DNA of 64,000 nucleotides from positions 81,599-145,598 of the forward strand of contig NZ_JAPFHA010000012.1 of NCBI RefSeq assembly GCF_026586805.1, given 5' to 3'. How positions within the stretch are numbered: the first letter of the stretch is position 1; each line of letters opens with the position of its first letter. A program made the position numbers and the translations under genes. Below, in pieces: positions 35,070 through 44,328 of the stretch. Source of the stretch: Niveibacterium sp. 24ML. Its GTDB lineage: Bacteria; Pseudomonadota; Gammaproteobacteria; Burkholderiales; Rhodocyclaceae. The notes below the pieces were generated by a model. It saw nothing but the letters and a program-made list of their open reading frames with translations. It did not search any database and had not been told where the DNA came from.

Positions 35070-36176
35070 ATGCGCGCAGCCTGGTATGTCCCCGAGGTAA
35101 ACGAACGTCGAGCCGGCTTACGGTATCGCTGCACCTATCCGATAGCAGCCCTGCAGCGTCGCGGTATCAATGCGGCGCTGTTTGATGAAAAAAACGCCGA
35201 ACTTTACGATGCAGTCACTTTTGACGCATGGACACTTTTTCCGACAGTCACAAGCGAGGTGGCCGCTGAGCGCGCGTTGGCCTTGGCCGAAAGGCTCAAG
35301 GCAAATGGAACACGCATCATCCTCGACAACTGCGACAACCAGTTTTCAGGATCACCCGACCAGAACTGGCGTGACGCCTGCAACCGCCTGCGAAGACTCG
35401 CCAACCAAGCGAACACAGTAATCACCTGCTCGGACGAACTCGCCAGTGTGATGCAGGCGGAGTGTGGCCTTACGCGCACGCCACTGGTCATCGGAGATCC
35501 AATCGAAACCCGCATCCGATATACAAGTGACAGCCTGCTTCGTTCAATCGCGAGTCCGGGCCGCAAATTGAGCTGGTTTCGCTACATCAGACACCGCGCC
35601 CAAATCACCATCGAGCGTTCGCAGGGTATCTCGCCACTGGTCTGGTTTGGCGGACACGGCAACTCGTTCTCAGAGGGCGGCATGCTGGATCTCAAGCGTG
35701 TCGTGCCCATCCTGAGTGCGATGAGCCAGGAACACCCGGTTTCCTTAACAGTGATCAGCAACAACCGCAGCAAATTCGAATCACACTTTTCAGATTTGCC
35801 TTTCTCGACTCACTACATCGAGTGGGATCGCGTCAACTTTCTCGCAATGCTACGCCTTCACGCGATATCACTCATCCCGATTGCGCTTAACGAATTCACG
35901 CGTTGCAAGAGTGCGAATCGCTTGACGCTATCGCTTTATCACGGCCTGAACGTCGTAGCAGACGCGATCCCAAGCTATCGCGATTTTGCGAATGTTTGCG
36001 CGCTTGATGACTGGCACGGAGGCTTGCGCAAATACCTCGCCAATCCTGGTTTGAGAAATCGGCACAAAGCCGACGGCAAAGCTCTTGCGTTGGCAAAGTT
36101 CGATATTGATCGTATTGCAGATGCGTGGGTAGCCGCATTGAACCATGCCAGCCCATCCGCACGGGAGCGGCAATGA
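35070..36176 (+). CDS. Glycosyltransferase-like protein, first of an adjacent pair
   Basis: Protein of 368 residues, probably GT-B. It opens MRAAWYVPEVNERRAGLRYRCTYPIAALQRRGINAALF, has an acceptor-domain segment VTFDAWTLFPTV and a donor-domain segment IPIALNEFTRCKSANRLTLSLYHGLNVVADAIPSYRDF. The FTRCKSANRL motif is echoed by FNRCKTATKL in the next protein, so the two look related. Specific family and sugar unknown. The ATG at 35070 avoids a long overlap with the flippase; ATGA overlap downstream. Confidence 0.72.
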   Translation: MRAAWYVPEVNERRAGLRYRCTYPIAALQRRGINAALFDEKNAELYDAVTFDAWTLFPTVTSEVAAERALALAERLKANGTRIILDNCDNQFSGSPDQNWRDACNRLRRLANQANTVITCSDELASVMQAECGLTRTPLVIGDPIETRIRYTSDSLLRSIASPGRKLSWFRYIRHRAQITIERSQGISPLVWFGGHGNSFSEGGMLDLKRVVPILSAMSQEHPVSLTVISNNRSKFESHFSDLPFSTHYIEWDRVNFLAMLRLHAISLIPIALNEFTRCKSANRLTLSLYHGLNVVADAIPSYRDFANVCALDDWHGGLRKYLANPGLRNRHKADGKALALAKFDIDRIADAWVAALNHASPSARERQ

Positions 36177-37267
36177 CGCGCAAATCGGCAATCGCATTAT
36201 TTACCGAGCACTACAATGCGACCCACTACATCAACTTCGTTGCACCCTTTGTTTTCGGCCATGACCAACCCCAATTACTGGCGAGATCCGCCGGCGAGGT
36301 CAATGCAATCAGCAACGATCTAATGATCGAAGAACTGAGGCGCGAGATAAAGGATCACGGCGTCATTGCGGCAGTATTCAGCCGTTTTGTCACCCCGGGT
36401 GCTGAAACGATCATTTCGTTCTACCAGAGCCACTCAATACCCACCTACTTTCATTTGGACGATTGGCTATTTGGCTTGCCTGACGACTTGGGGGAGCCGT
36501 ATCGCTCGCGCTATGGTGTGCAATACGGAGAACAGCTAGAGGCGATCTTGAATCAGGTCGACGTCGTGCTGTGCTCGTCACGCCATCTCAGCACGTTGAT
36601 TGAGCGCCGTATTCCCGGCAAGATCGTGCGTACGCTAACAGGCGTTTGCTATCAATCCCAACCAAGCGGGCAAGCATCGCTGAAAGCCCGCGCGAGCAGG
36701 GCAAAGCGGAAGCTGACGCAATGGGGCCAGATCACGATCGGCTATGCCGGGTCGAGTTCGCACGCACGCGACATGCAACTCGTTCTGCCGGCAATCGAAA
36801 GATTGCTGGAGGAGCGATCCAATTTGCGCTTCCAGACCTTCGGCATACCGATGCCGGACGCTCTCCAACAGCGATGGGGACCGCGGGTCAGCAGCATCGG
36901 TTACACCCGCGACTACCCCGCATACCTTCAGGCACTCTATGAACTAGGCTGGGATATCGGCCTGAGTCCGCTGATCGATGACGAATTCAACCGCTGCAAG
37001 ACAGCGACGAAATTGATTGAGTACACCAGTTGCGGTATCGCGTCGCTATGTTCGGACGTAGAACCGTACCGGACAGCATTGGGGAAGCACAATACGGAGC
37101 AGTTGATTACGCCCACGGGTTGGTACGATGCACTTCAGCACTGGATCGACCACCCGACCACTCGGCAGACGGCGCTCAGAAATGCCCGATTGGGGGCAGA
37201 AAATCGCGGCGCATACGTTGCCGGACAGACACTCATCAAAGCCCTAGAGCCGCAAGCCCGCTCATGA
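36173..37267 (+). CDS. Glycosyltransferase-like protein, second of the pair
   Basis: Protein of 364 residues. FHLDDWLFGLPDDLGEPYRSRYG and CSSRHLSTLIERRIPGKIVRTLTG lie in the N-terminal half. The C-terminal GT-B donor domain reads ITIGYAGSSSHARDMQLVLPAIERLLEERSNLRFQTFG and LSPLIDDEFNRCKTATKLIEYTSCGIASLCSDVEPY. The KLIEY-x3-G pattern is that of family 4 transferases. It overlaps the related upstream gene by ATGA and is followed after 49 bases by a GT2 gene. Confidence 0.78.
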   Translation: MTRKSAIALFTEHYNATHYINFVAPFVFGHDQPQLLARSAGEVNAISNDLMIEELRREIKDHGVIAAVFSRFVTPGAETIISFYQSHSIPTYFHLDDWLFGLPDDLGEPYRSRYGVQYGEQLEAILNQVDVVLCSSRHLSTLIERRIPGKIVRTLTGVCYQSQPSGQASLKARASRAKRKLTQWGQITIGYAGSSSHARDMQLVLPAIERLLEERSNLRFQTFGIPMPDALQQRWGPRVSSIGYTRDYPAYLQALYELGWDIGLSPLIDDEFNRCKTATKLIEYTSCGIASLCSDVEPYRTALGKHNTEQLITPTGWYDALQHWIDHPTTRQTALRNARLGAENRGAYVAGQTLIKALEPQARS

Positions 37268-37316
37268 GTGGGTCGAAGGCCCGACCAGATAGATTCCGAG
37301 CAAGAGAGGAAGGACC

Positions 37317-38396
37317 GTGACGCTCGTCAGCATCTGTATACCGACCTATAACGGAGCACGCTATCTGGAAGCGAGTATTCAGAGTGCCTTGAACCAAAGC
37401 TACCGTGATCTGGAAATTCTGATTGTCGACGACTGCTCCAAAGACGAAACTGTCGATGTAGCGAAACGGTTTGCCGCGCGCGACAAGCGAGTGCGGTTCG
37501 TTCAAAACAAGCGCAATCTCGGACTCGTTGGCAATTGGAACCGGTGTATCGAATTGGCGACTGGAGCGTGGATCAAGTTTCTCTTCCAAGACGATCTGCT
37601 GCAAGCTGAATGCGTTCAGCTCATGCTGGACGAAGCGGAGCGTCAATCTGCGCTATTCGTCGCCTGCGACCGAGAGTTTCTGTTTGAGGCTTCGACCGAC
37701 GATTCCCTGCGAGCGATCTACGCCCGCAACCGCAGTGTCATCAACGCGTTTTTGGGCCCCAATCGAGGCGCTTCACCAGAAGCCTACGCGCAGAGGATTC
37801 TCCGACGGATCAATAACAACTACGTTGGCGAGCCCACCAGTACGCTGATCCACCGCGACGTCTTTCAACAACTTGGCCTGTTCGACAGTGAGTGTATTCA
37901 GCTTTGCGACCTCGAGTTCTGGTCGCGCGCAGCCAGCCACTACGGCATTGCATTTGTGCCACAAGCGCTGACGACCTTCCGGGTTCATTCTTCAGCAACG
38001 TCCGCGGTGAACCGGACTGCCCACTCATTCAGGTCTGTCGGCCTTGAAGGTTTGATCCTGATAGATGCTTACCTCGAAAAAGAGGTCTATGCACACCTGC
38101 GGGAACTATGGACGACTTTGGGTTCTTTGGCACGGGTCCTGATTGAGCGGCATCACCGGGCGAACGAGGTTTGGGAGTATGTTCGTCACGCCCGGAAGTC
38201 AAGTACGGAGGGGCGGGTTATTCGCGGCGAATATGAGGTCTTTTTGGCGCGGCATCCACGCTGCAGGGTCTCCCGATCCGACCACCTAAAGTGGCTCGCG
38301 CGTTCGCTGCCACTTCGGTACAAGTTCCGGCTTGGCCAAGCACTCAATCCATTGCTACCAAGAGCCTTCAAGCGGGAGGGCTCCCGGCCACTGTAG
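37317..38396 (+). CDS. Glycosyltransferase family 2
   Basis: GT-A fold transferase of 359 residues. It starts with the family signature VSICIPTYNGARYLEASIQSALNQSYRDLEILIVDDCSKDET; the nucleotide/metal-binding acidic cluster is FLFQDDLL near residue 95. The last 110 residues are helical and basic. GTG start, with AGAGAGGAAGGA just upstream. It is the last gene of the accessory block before a 305-base gap. Probably adds a sugar to the repeat unit or a decoration. Confidence 0.88.
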   Translation: MTLVSICIPTYNGARYLEASIQSALNQSYRDLEILIVDDCSKDETVDVAKRFAARDKRVRFVQNKRNLGLVGNWNRCIELATGAWIKFLFQDDLLQAECVQLMLDEAERQSALFVACDREFLFEASTDDSLRAIYARNRSVINAFLGPNRGASPEAYAQRILRRINNNYVGEPTSTLIHRDVFQQLGLFDSECIQLCDLEFWSRAASHYGIAFVPQALTTFRVHSSATSAVNRTAHSFRSVGLEGLILIDAYLEKEVYAHLRELWTTLGSLARVLIERHHRANEVWEYVRHARKSSTEGRVIRGEYEVFLARHPRCRVSRSDHLKWLARSLPLRYKFRLGQALNPLLPRAFKREGSRPL

Positions 38397-38701
38397 TTAC
38401 CCAGCACCCGCGACAGCGGCCTGATGCGCTGTCGGTGTCGCGGCTACACCGAGTTCATAAGAACTCAATTAGCTGAAGAGCCATTTTTGATGCCTCAGAC
38501 TTCATCTGAATACGATTAGAACGAACGCGGGGCAAATAGCAAATGGATGTACGACACATATTCTCAATAGAGCCCAAAAGGCTTCGCTGGGGCTCCGTAG
38601 ATATTCTGGGTAAGGAAACGACAGTTGAATTCAATGCAAGCAGCTAGGGCGTCCAAGCCTAGTTTGTTAATTGCTGGCGCCAATCTCAATCGGTGACTCA
38701 T
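38397..38701. other. Gap before the XrtA-associated ligase operon
   Basis: About 305 bases, A+T-richer than the ligase operon. It holds a hairpin GACAGCG/CGCTGTC (38412-38418 / 38427-38433) nested in CGCGACA/TGTCGCG, without a T-run, close after the GT2 stop. A possible sigma-70 promoter is TTGATG (38487) - 18 bases - TACGAT (38511), a weak match. A 34-codon frame at 38543 is not supported as a gene. Confidence 0.4.
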
Positions 38702-40312
38702 ATGACCGCTACGTCCCATCTTCTCCATGAGCTGATCGCAAACAGCGCCGAGAACACGCCATTGAGTGTGGCTTTGAGTGCCACGAGTGGCAGCCACGAC
38801 TACGCAGCGCTGCACGAGGCCGTATTGAACTTTGCTGCCGCCTGCATGGAAGTTCGTCTCGATAGAGGCTCACGCGTTGCGATCTATCTCGACAAGCGCT
38901 CAGAGTTTGTCGTCAGTGCGTTTGGCGCTGCCGCGGCGGGCTGCGTATTCGTGCCGATCAATCCGCTGCTCAAGGCCGAGCAGGTCGCCTACATCCTGCG
39001 AGACTGCAATGTCCGACTCTTGGTCACCTCGCCTGAGCGCCATGCACTGCTACGCAATAGCCTGGAAATGTGCCCGGACCTCAAACACGTGGTTCTGACT
39101 GACAGCGGGGAGACCGAAGAGGGTGCGAATCGTTACGCCGAGCACGGCTGGTCGGCACTCGCCAGCGTGCCGATACGCACCGGGCATCGCATCACCGACT
39201 CAGACATGGCAGCAATCCTGTACACCTCCGGCAGCACCGGGCGGCCGAAAGGCGTCGTGCTGTCACACCGGAACATGGTCGCCGGTGCCAAGAGCGTTGC
39301 CAGCTATCTGAAGAACACTGCCGACGACACCTTGCTGGCCGCCCTGCCGCTGTCCTTTGATGCCGGGTTTTCACAGCTGACGACTGGGTTTCATGTTGGC
39401 GCCCGCGTCGTGCTGCTGAACTACCTGATGCCGCGCGACGTGATCAAGGCGCTTGAGCGCGAGAAGGTCACCGGCCTGACCGCCGTGCCGCCGCTGTGGA
39501 TTCAGCTCACGCAACTTGACTGGCCCGAGTCGATCCGTAGTCATCTGCGTTACTTCGCCAACACCGGCGGGCGAATGCCACTCGAAACGCTCAAGGCGCT
39601 GCGCAGCCGCGTCCCAGCCGCGAAACCCTTCTTGATGTACGGCCTCACTGAGGCTTTCCGCGCAACCTACCTGCCGCCCGAAGAGGTGGATCGCCGGCCT
39701 GATTCGATCGGGAAGTCGATCCCGAATTCAGAGGTGATGGTGCTGCGCGAAGACGGGTCTCCCTGTGCGCCCAATGAACCGGGCGAGCTGGTTCAACGCG
39801 GCGCGCTCGTGGCAATGGGCTACTGGAATGATGTCGAGAAGACCGCCGAGCGCTTCAAGCCCTTGCCGGCTGGTGTAGCGGGACGCGAAGCCGGCATCGT
39901 GATTCCCGAGATCGCCGTCTACTCGGGGGATACGGTGAAGATGGACGAAGAGGGCTTCCTCTACTTCATCGGGCGCCGCGATGAAATGATCAAGACTTCG
40001 GGCTATCGCGTCAGCCCGACCGAGGTGGAAGAAGCGATCTACGGCACGCAACTCGTCGCCGAATGCGCGGCATTCGGGGTGGAGCACCCCAGTCTGGGGC
40101 AAGCGATCGTCCTCGTTGCGACGCCACCGGGCGATGCGCCGATCGACCGCAATGCGCTGCTCGCGGCCTGCAAGGCCCGTTTGCCCGCCTGGCAGGTGCC
40201 CGCACATATTGATCTGCGTGATGGCGCGCTGCCACGCAACCCGAACGGCAAGATCGACCGCAAGACACTCTCTGCCGAGTTCACCACCCTTTTCACCGAA
40301 GCCGCAAAATGA
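38702..40312 (+). CDS. Exosortase A-associated acyl-CoA ligase (AMP-forming)
   Basis: ANL-superfamily adenylate-forming enzyme of 536 residues that probably loads an acid onto the locus ACP. AMP-binding motif AAILYTSGSTGRPKGVVLSHRNM lies near 175-197; further motifs are FLMYGLTEAFR, YSGDTVKMDEEGFLYFIGRRDEMIKTSGYRVSP, and the catalytic Lys in PRNPNGKIDRK near the C-terminus. Matches the ligase family found only with XrtA systems. The ATG at 38702 is preferred over a GTG 9 bases upstream. ATGA overlap with the decarboxylase. Confidence 0.92.
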   Translation: MTATSHLLHELIANSAENTPLSVALSATSGSHDYAALHEAVLNFAAACMEVRLDRGSRVAIYLDKRSEFVVSAFGAAAAGCVFVPINPLLKAEQVAYILRDCNVRLLVTSPERHALLRNSLEMCPDLKHVVLTDSGETEEGANRYAEHGWSALASVPIRTGHRITDSDMAAILYTSGSTGRPKGVVLSHRNMVAGAKSVASYLKNTADDTLLAALPLSFDAGFSQLTTGFHVGARVVLLNYLMPRDVIKALEREKVTGLTAVPPLWIQLTQLDWPESIRSHLRYFANTGGRMPLETLKALRSRVPAAKPFLMYGLTEAFRATYLPPEEVDRRPDSIGKSIPNSEVMVLREDGSPCAPNEPGELVQRGALVAMGYWNDVEKTAERFKPLPAGVAGREAGIVIPEIAVYSGDTVKMDEEGFLYFIGRRDEMIKTSGYRVSPTEVEEAIYGTQLVAECAAFGVEHPSLGQAIVLVATPPGDAPIDRNALLAACKARLPAWQVPAHIDLRDGALPRNPNGKIDRKTLSAEFTTLFTEAAK

Positions 40313-41550
40313 GCGAAACCCGCGCCGCGCCCCGCCATGCCGCGATGAACCAGTTCTCCGTCGTAGACGGCGAACTGGCAATCGGCGGCATGCCCCTTTC
40401 AAGATTGGCAGCCCGCGTTGGCCAGACGCCCTTCTATGCCTATTGCCGCCGTGCGCTGACGGGCCGCGTGGCAGAGCTGCGCGCGGCACTGCCACCTGGC
40501 GTGCAACTTCACTACGCAATGAAGGCCAACCCGATGCCGGCGCTCGTCGGCTTCATGGCCGGGCAAGTGGACGGGCTCGATGTCGCATCGGGGCGCGAGT
40601 TGCGGGTCGCGCTCGACAGCGGCATGGCGCCCGCCGAAATCAGCCTCGCAGGCCCAGGCAAGAGCGAAGCGGAGCTTGAACAGGCCGTGGCGGCAGGCGT
40701 GCTGCTGAACGTGGAATCGGCGCGTGAAGTCCGTTTGTTGGCCGACATCTCCGACCGCACCGGCTGGTCTGCGCGGGTGGCCGTGCGGATCAACCCGGAT
40801 TTCGAACTCAAGAGCTCCGGCATGAAGATGGGCGGCGGCCCCAAGCAATTTGGCGTCGACGCTGAATTGGTGCCCGCCCTGCTCGCCGAAATTGGAGAAC
40901 TCGGGCTGGCCTTCGAAGGATTCCATCTCTACGCGGGCTCGCAGAATCTGCGCGCCGAAGCCATTGTGGAAGCGCAGCGCAAGAGTTTCGATCTGTGCAT
41001 CCGGCTCGCCGATGCCGCGCCATCACCGGTGAAAACCTTCAACCTCGGCGGCGGCTTCGGAATTCCGTATTTCCCCGGCGAGAACCGGCTCGACCTGGCG
41101 CCGGTCGGCGCCAACCTCGCACAGCTTCAGGCCGAAGCAAGCACGCGTGCGCCGGGATCGGCGCTCGTGATCGAACTGGGGCGTTACCTCGTGGGTGAAG
41201 CCGGCATCTATGTCTGCAAGGTCGTCGACCGCAAAGTCTCTCGCGGGCACACCTTTCTGGTGACCGACGGCGGCATGCATCACCACCTCGCAGCTTCCGG
41301 CAACTTCGGCCAAGTGATCCGCAAGAACTACCCGGTTGCGATCGGCAACCGCATGGATTCGATGGAGCACGAGACCGTCTCCGCAGTGGGGCCGCTCTGC
41401 ACCCCGCTCGATCTGCTCGCCGACAAGATGGAACTGCCCACGGCAAAAGAGGGCGACCTGCTCGTCGTGTTCCAGTCCGGCGCGTATGGCATGAGCGCCA
41501 GCCCGCGCGATTTCCTTTCACACCCGCAACCGCTTGAGGTTTTGGTATGA
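40309..41550 (+). CDS. Exosortase A-associated PLP-dependent decarboxylase
   Basis: Fold-type III (alanine racemase-like) decarboxylase of 413 residues, related to diaminopimelate/ornithine decarboxylases. PLP Lys72 lies in LHYAMKANP; phosphate-binding Gly loop in FNLGGGFGIPYF; C-terminal catalytic Cys in GPLCTPLD and aromatic YGMSASPRDF. Expected to decarboxylate an amino acid, perhaps bound to the ligase/ACP system. It overlaps both neighbours by ATGA, forming a three-gene cassette. Confidence 0.93.
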   Translation: MSETRAAPRHAAMNQFSVVDGELAIGGMPLSRLAARVGQTPFYAYCRRALTGRVAELRAALPPGVQLHYAMKANPMPALVGFMAGQVDGLDVASGRELRVALDSGMAPAEISLAGPGKSEAELEQAVAAGVLLNVESAREVRLLADISDRTGWSARVAVRINPDFELKSSGMKMGGGPKQFGVDAELVPALLAEIGELGLAFEGFHLYAGSQNLRAEAIVEAQRKSFDLCIRLADAAPSPVKTFNLGGGFGIPYFPGENRLDLAPVGANLAQLQAEASTRAPGSALVIELGRYLVGEAGIYVCKVVDRKVSRGHTFLVTDGGMHHHLAASGNFGQVIRKNYPVAIGNRMDSMEHETVSAVGPLCTPLDLLADKMELPTAKEGDLLVVFQSGAYGMSASPRDFLSHPQPLEVLV

Positions 41551-43367
41551 GCGCGCGCGAGAACCGGCTTGTCTGCCGCTTCGAACCGGCCCAGCTTGAT
41601 CCGTCGCAGAATTTTGACGAAGTCACAAGCGGCCGGATCGAGCTTGAGCGCGCCGGAATCCGATTGCTTGCGGATGGCCCGGACGTGCGGATTGCCTGCA
41701 AGCCCCGGCTACTCGTCGTCCTGATCGGGTTTCCTTACGGACGCGACGCCGCACTGGACGCCGCGCTCAACGCGCACGGACCGGCAGCGCTGACAGAGCA
41801 CCTGAAGACCGACCCGGCCGCCCTTGGCAACCAACTGGGCGGTCGCTTCGCGCTGCTGTGGATTGATCTTGATGCAGGGCGAATCGCGTGCATGACCGAT
41901 CGCTTCTCGACCCGCGCCCTGTGCTGGTCGGCGGATGCCGGCGCGCTTTCGGTCGCCTCGCGCGCCGACCTGGTGCCTGTCGCCGAACGCCGTGTCGATC
42001 CCCAGGCAATCTACGATTTCCTGTACTTCCACATGATTCCGGCGCCGCGCACCATCTTTGCCACGGTGAACCGGCTCGAACCCGGGCATCTGCTGGCCTG
42101 TGGGCGCAGTGGCATCTCAGATCAGGCGTGGTGGCAACCGCGCTTCGCCCAGCACGCAACGGATGACCTTGAGGGGCTCAAAGCGCAGTTCCGCGGCGCG
42201 ATCCGTCGCGCGGTGTCACGCGAAGTCGGCCAGGGTGGCCGCGTCGCCGCGTTTCTTTCCGGCGGCACCGACAGCTCGACAGTGATCGGGATGCTGCGCG
42301 ATGTCGGCGGCGACTCGCCCCGCGGGTACTCGATCGGCTTTGACACCGATGGCTATGACGAGATGTCCTACGCGCGCATTGCCGCGAAAGCCTTTGGCGT
42401 CGACCACCGCGAGCACTATGTGACGGCCCAGGATCTCGTGCGCAATGTTCCGGCAGTGGCCGCGCACTATGACCAGCCCTTCGGCAACTCCTCCGCATTG
42501 CCCGCCTATTGCCTGGGGCTGCTTGCGCGATCGGACGGTTTCGATCGTTTGCTTGCGGGCGATGGCGGCGACGAACTCTTTGGCGGCAACTCGCGCTATG
42601 CCAAGCAAAAGGTGTTCGAGCTCTACCACGCGGTGCCCGGCGCGCTACGCAGCACGCTGATCGAGCCGCTGACTGCCGCCGCATGGGCGCGCAAGCTGCC
42701 CGGTCTGCGCAAGGCAAGCAGTTATGTGGAGCAGGCGTGCATGTCGCCATTGGCACGCACCGAACAGTACAACCTGCTGCAACGGCTCGGGCGAGAGTCG
42801 GTGCTGACCAGCGCGTTCTCGGCACACGTTGATGCCGAAGCGCCGCTGCGCTTGCGTCGCCAGGTCTGGGACGGGGTGCGCGCCGACACGGTGCTCGATC
42901 GGGAGCTGGGCTTCGACTGGCGCTTCACGCTTGCCGACAACGACTTGCCCAAGGTCATCGGGACGACCGCGCTGGCGGGGCTGGATGTCGGCTTCCCTTT
43001 GCTGAGCGAAGAACTGATCGACCTCTCGCTCACCCTGCCGGACAATCTGAAGCTCAGGGGCTTCAAGCTGCGCTGGTTCTTCAAGGAAGCCTTGAAGGAC
43101 TTCCTGCCACGCGAAATCCTTGAGAAAAAGAAGCACGGCTTCGGTTTGCCCTTTGGCCATTGGGCGCTGACGGATCCCGCGCTCAAGGCGCTATCGGAGG
43201 ACTCGGTGCACGGTCTGGTCGCACGCGGCATCCTTCGCGAGGACTTCGTTCGCGCGCTCTTTGCAAGCCACTTGCCAGCCCACCCGGGCTACTACGGTGA
43301 AATGGTGTGGATCAGCATGATGCTGGAGCAGTGGCTTCGCGCCAACGCGCCGGAGACGAGGTTCTAG
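41547..43367 (+). CDS. Asparagine-synthase-like protein, exosortase A-associated
   Basis: Protein of 606 residues with the class II amidotransferase/asparagine-synthase architecture, but it starts MSARENRL and so lacks the N-terminal Cys needed to hydrolyse glutamine. The glutaminase-like domain (1-200) is therefore probably structural. The ATP-pyrophosphatase P-loop SGGTDSST is near residue 238-245, followed by LAGDGGDELFGGNSRY. Likely uses ATP to form an amide on a carrier-linked substrate, as beta-lactam synthetase-like relatives do (inference). Four bases from the convergent deacetylase gene. Confidence 0.88.
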   Translation: MSARENRLVCRFEPAQLDPSQNFDEVTSGRIELERAGIRLLADGPDVRIACKPRLLVVLIGFPYGRDAALDAALNAHGPAALTEHLKTDPAALGNQLGGRFALLWIDLDAGRIACMTDRFSTRALCWSADAGALSVASRADLVPVAERRVDPQAIYDFLYFHMIPAPRTIFATVNRLEPGHLLACGRSGISDQAWWQPRFAQHATDDLEGLKAQFRGAIRRAVSREVGQGGRVAAFLSGGTDSSTVIGMLRDVGGDSPRGYSIGFDTDGYDEMSYARIAAKAFGVDHREHYVTAQDLVRNVPAVAAHYDQPFGNSSALPAYCLGLLARSDGFDRLLAGDGGDELFGGNSRYAKQKVFELYHAVPGALRSTLIEPLTAAAWARKLPGLRKASSYVEQACMSPLARTEQYNLLQRLGRESVLTSAFSAHVDAEAPLRLRRQVWDGVRADTVLDRELGFDWRFTLADNDLPKVIGTTALAGLDVGFPLLSEELIDLSLTLPDNLKLRGFKLRWFFKEALKDFLPREILEKKKHGFGLPFGHWALTDPALKALSEDSVHGLVARGILREDFVRALFASHLPAHPGYYGEMVWISMMLEQWLRANAPETRF

Positions 43368-43371
43368 GCGC

Positions 43372-44328
43372 TCAGACGAGGGCTTCCGGGCCCGGCTGCG
43401 CAAGGTTCTTTGCCAGCCGCACGCCAAACCGGAAGCGCCCTTCGTCCCAGGGCGTGAAACGCCTGAGCTGGAATACGTCGTCGCCTTGCGCGGAGGCCCC
43501 CCACGCGGTCGACACGGCGGCATCGAATCCAAGCGCACGCACCATGTCGACGTGCTCGGGCAGATAGTCGCGTCCGGGCTTTCCGTTGGGATAAGCGAAC
43601 AGCGGAACACGCGCCCCGATCATGCGTTCCAGCGCCGCACGCCCTTCTGCGATCTCGGTGCGGGCCTTCTCGCTGCCAATGCGGGCCAGAATCGGGTGCG
43701 TCACGGTGTGGGCGCCAATCGCAAAACCCCGCTGCGCGAGTTCCCTCACCTGCGCCGAGCTCATCATCAAGTCAGTCGGCTGCGTGCTGCGTGCTGCGCG
43801 CGCCACCTCAGTAACCGCAAGCTCGCGTTCAGCCGGCTCGAGATACTTGATCTTATCGATCAGGCCTTGGGCAGCTGCACCCCGCGCGGCCCAGTCGGGC
43901 AAGGGGAAACGCCCCCATTGCGAGGTATCGAGCACATCAAGCGGTGAACGGCGAACCGCCTCGATCAGGCCGTCGTTCCACATCCGGCCGCCATCGAGGT
44001 AGCCCGACGCGATGAAGAAAGTTGCAGGGAGACCGGCCTTCTGAAGAAGCGGTGCGGCAACGGTCAGGTTGTCGGCATAGCCATCATCAAAGGTGATTGC
44101 AGCCGCCCGCGCAGGCAACTCACCGCGTGCCATCAAACGCACCGCCTCATCGAGCGCCAGCACATTGAACCACCGGCCAATCCACGCAAGAGTGGCCTCG
44201 AAACGGGCGGCATGAAGCTCGCCGGGGAACATCGGATCGTGCGCGGGCAGCACCCGATGCCATATGAATATCGACAGTCGCCCCTTCGCCCCACGCGGAG
44301 AGAACATGCCAAGCGCTGGTCGTATCAT
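43372..44328 (-). CDS. Polysaccharide deacetylase (NodB type)
   Basis: Carbohydrate esterase 4 domain protein of 318 residues. NodB motif 1 ITFDDGYADN (Asp81/Asp82) and motif 2 IGAHTVTHP (His ... His) are intact, and FAYPNGKPGRDY is motif 3-like. It has no clear signal peptide, so it may act on cytoplasmic lipid-linked intermediates or be membrane-associated. Last gene of the long minus-strand core operon; ATGA overlap with the O-antigen ligase-type gene fixes the start. It is distinct from the second deacetylase at 54990. Confidence 0.88.
   Translation of the reverse strand: MIRPALGMFSPRGAKGRLSIFIWHRVLPAHDPMFPGELHAARFEATLAWIGRWFNVLALDEAVRLMARGELPARAAAITFDDGYADNLTVAAPLLQKAGLPATFFIASGYLDGGRMWNDGLIEAVRRSPLDVLDTSQWGRFPLPDWAARGAAAQGLIDKIKYLEPAERELAVTEVARAARSTQPTDLMMSSAQVRELAQRGFAIGAHTVTHPILARIGSEKARTEIAEGRAALERMIGARVPLFAYPNGKPGRDYLPEHVDMVRALGFDAAVSTAWGASAQGDDVFQLRRFTPWDEGRFRFGVRLAKNLAQPGPEALV

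Noticed and set aside
38543..38647. 34-codon frame in the gap before the acyl-CoA ligase gene
   Set aside because: Too short, no ribosome site and no similarity that I recognise.
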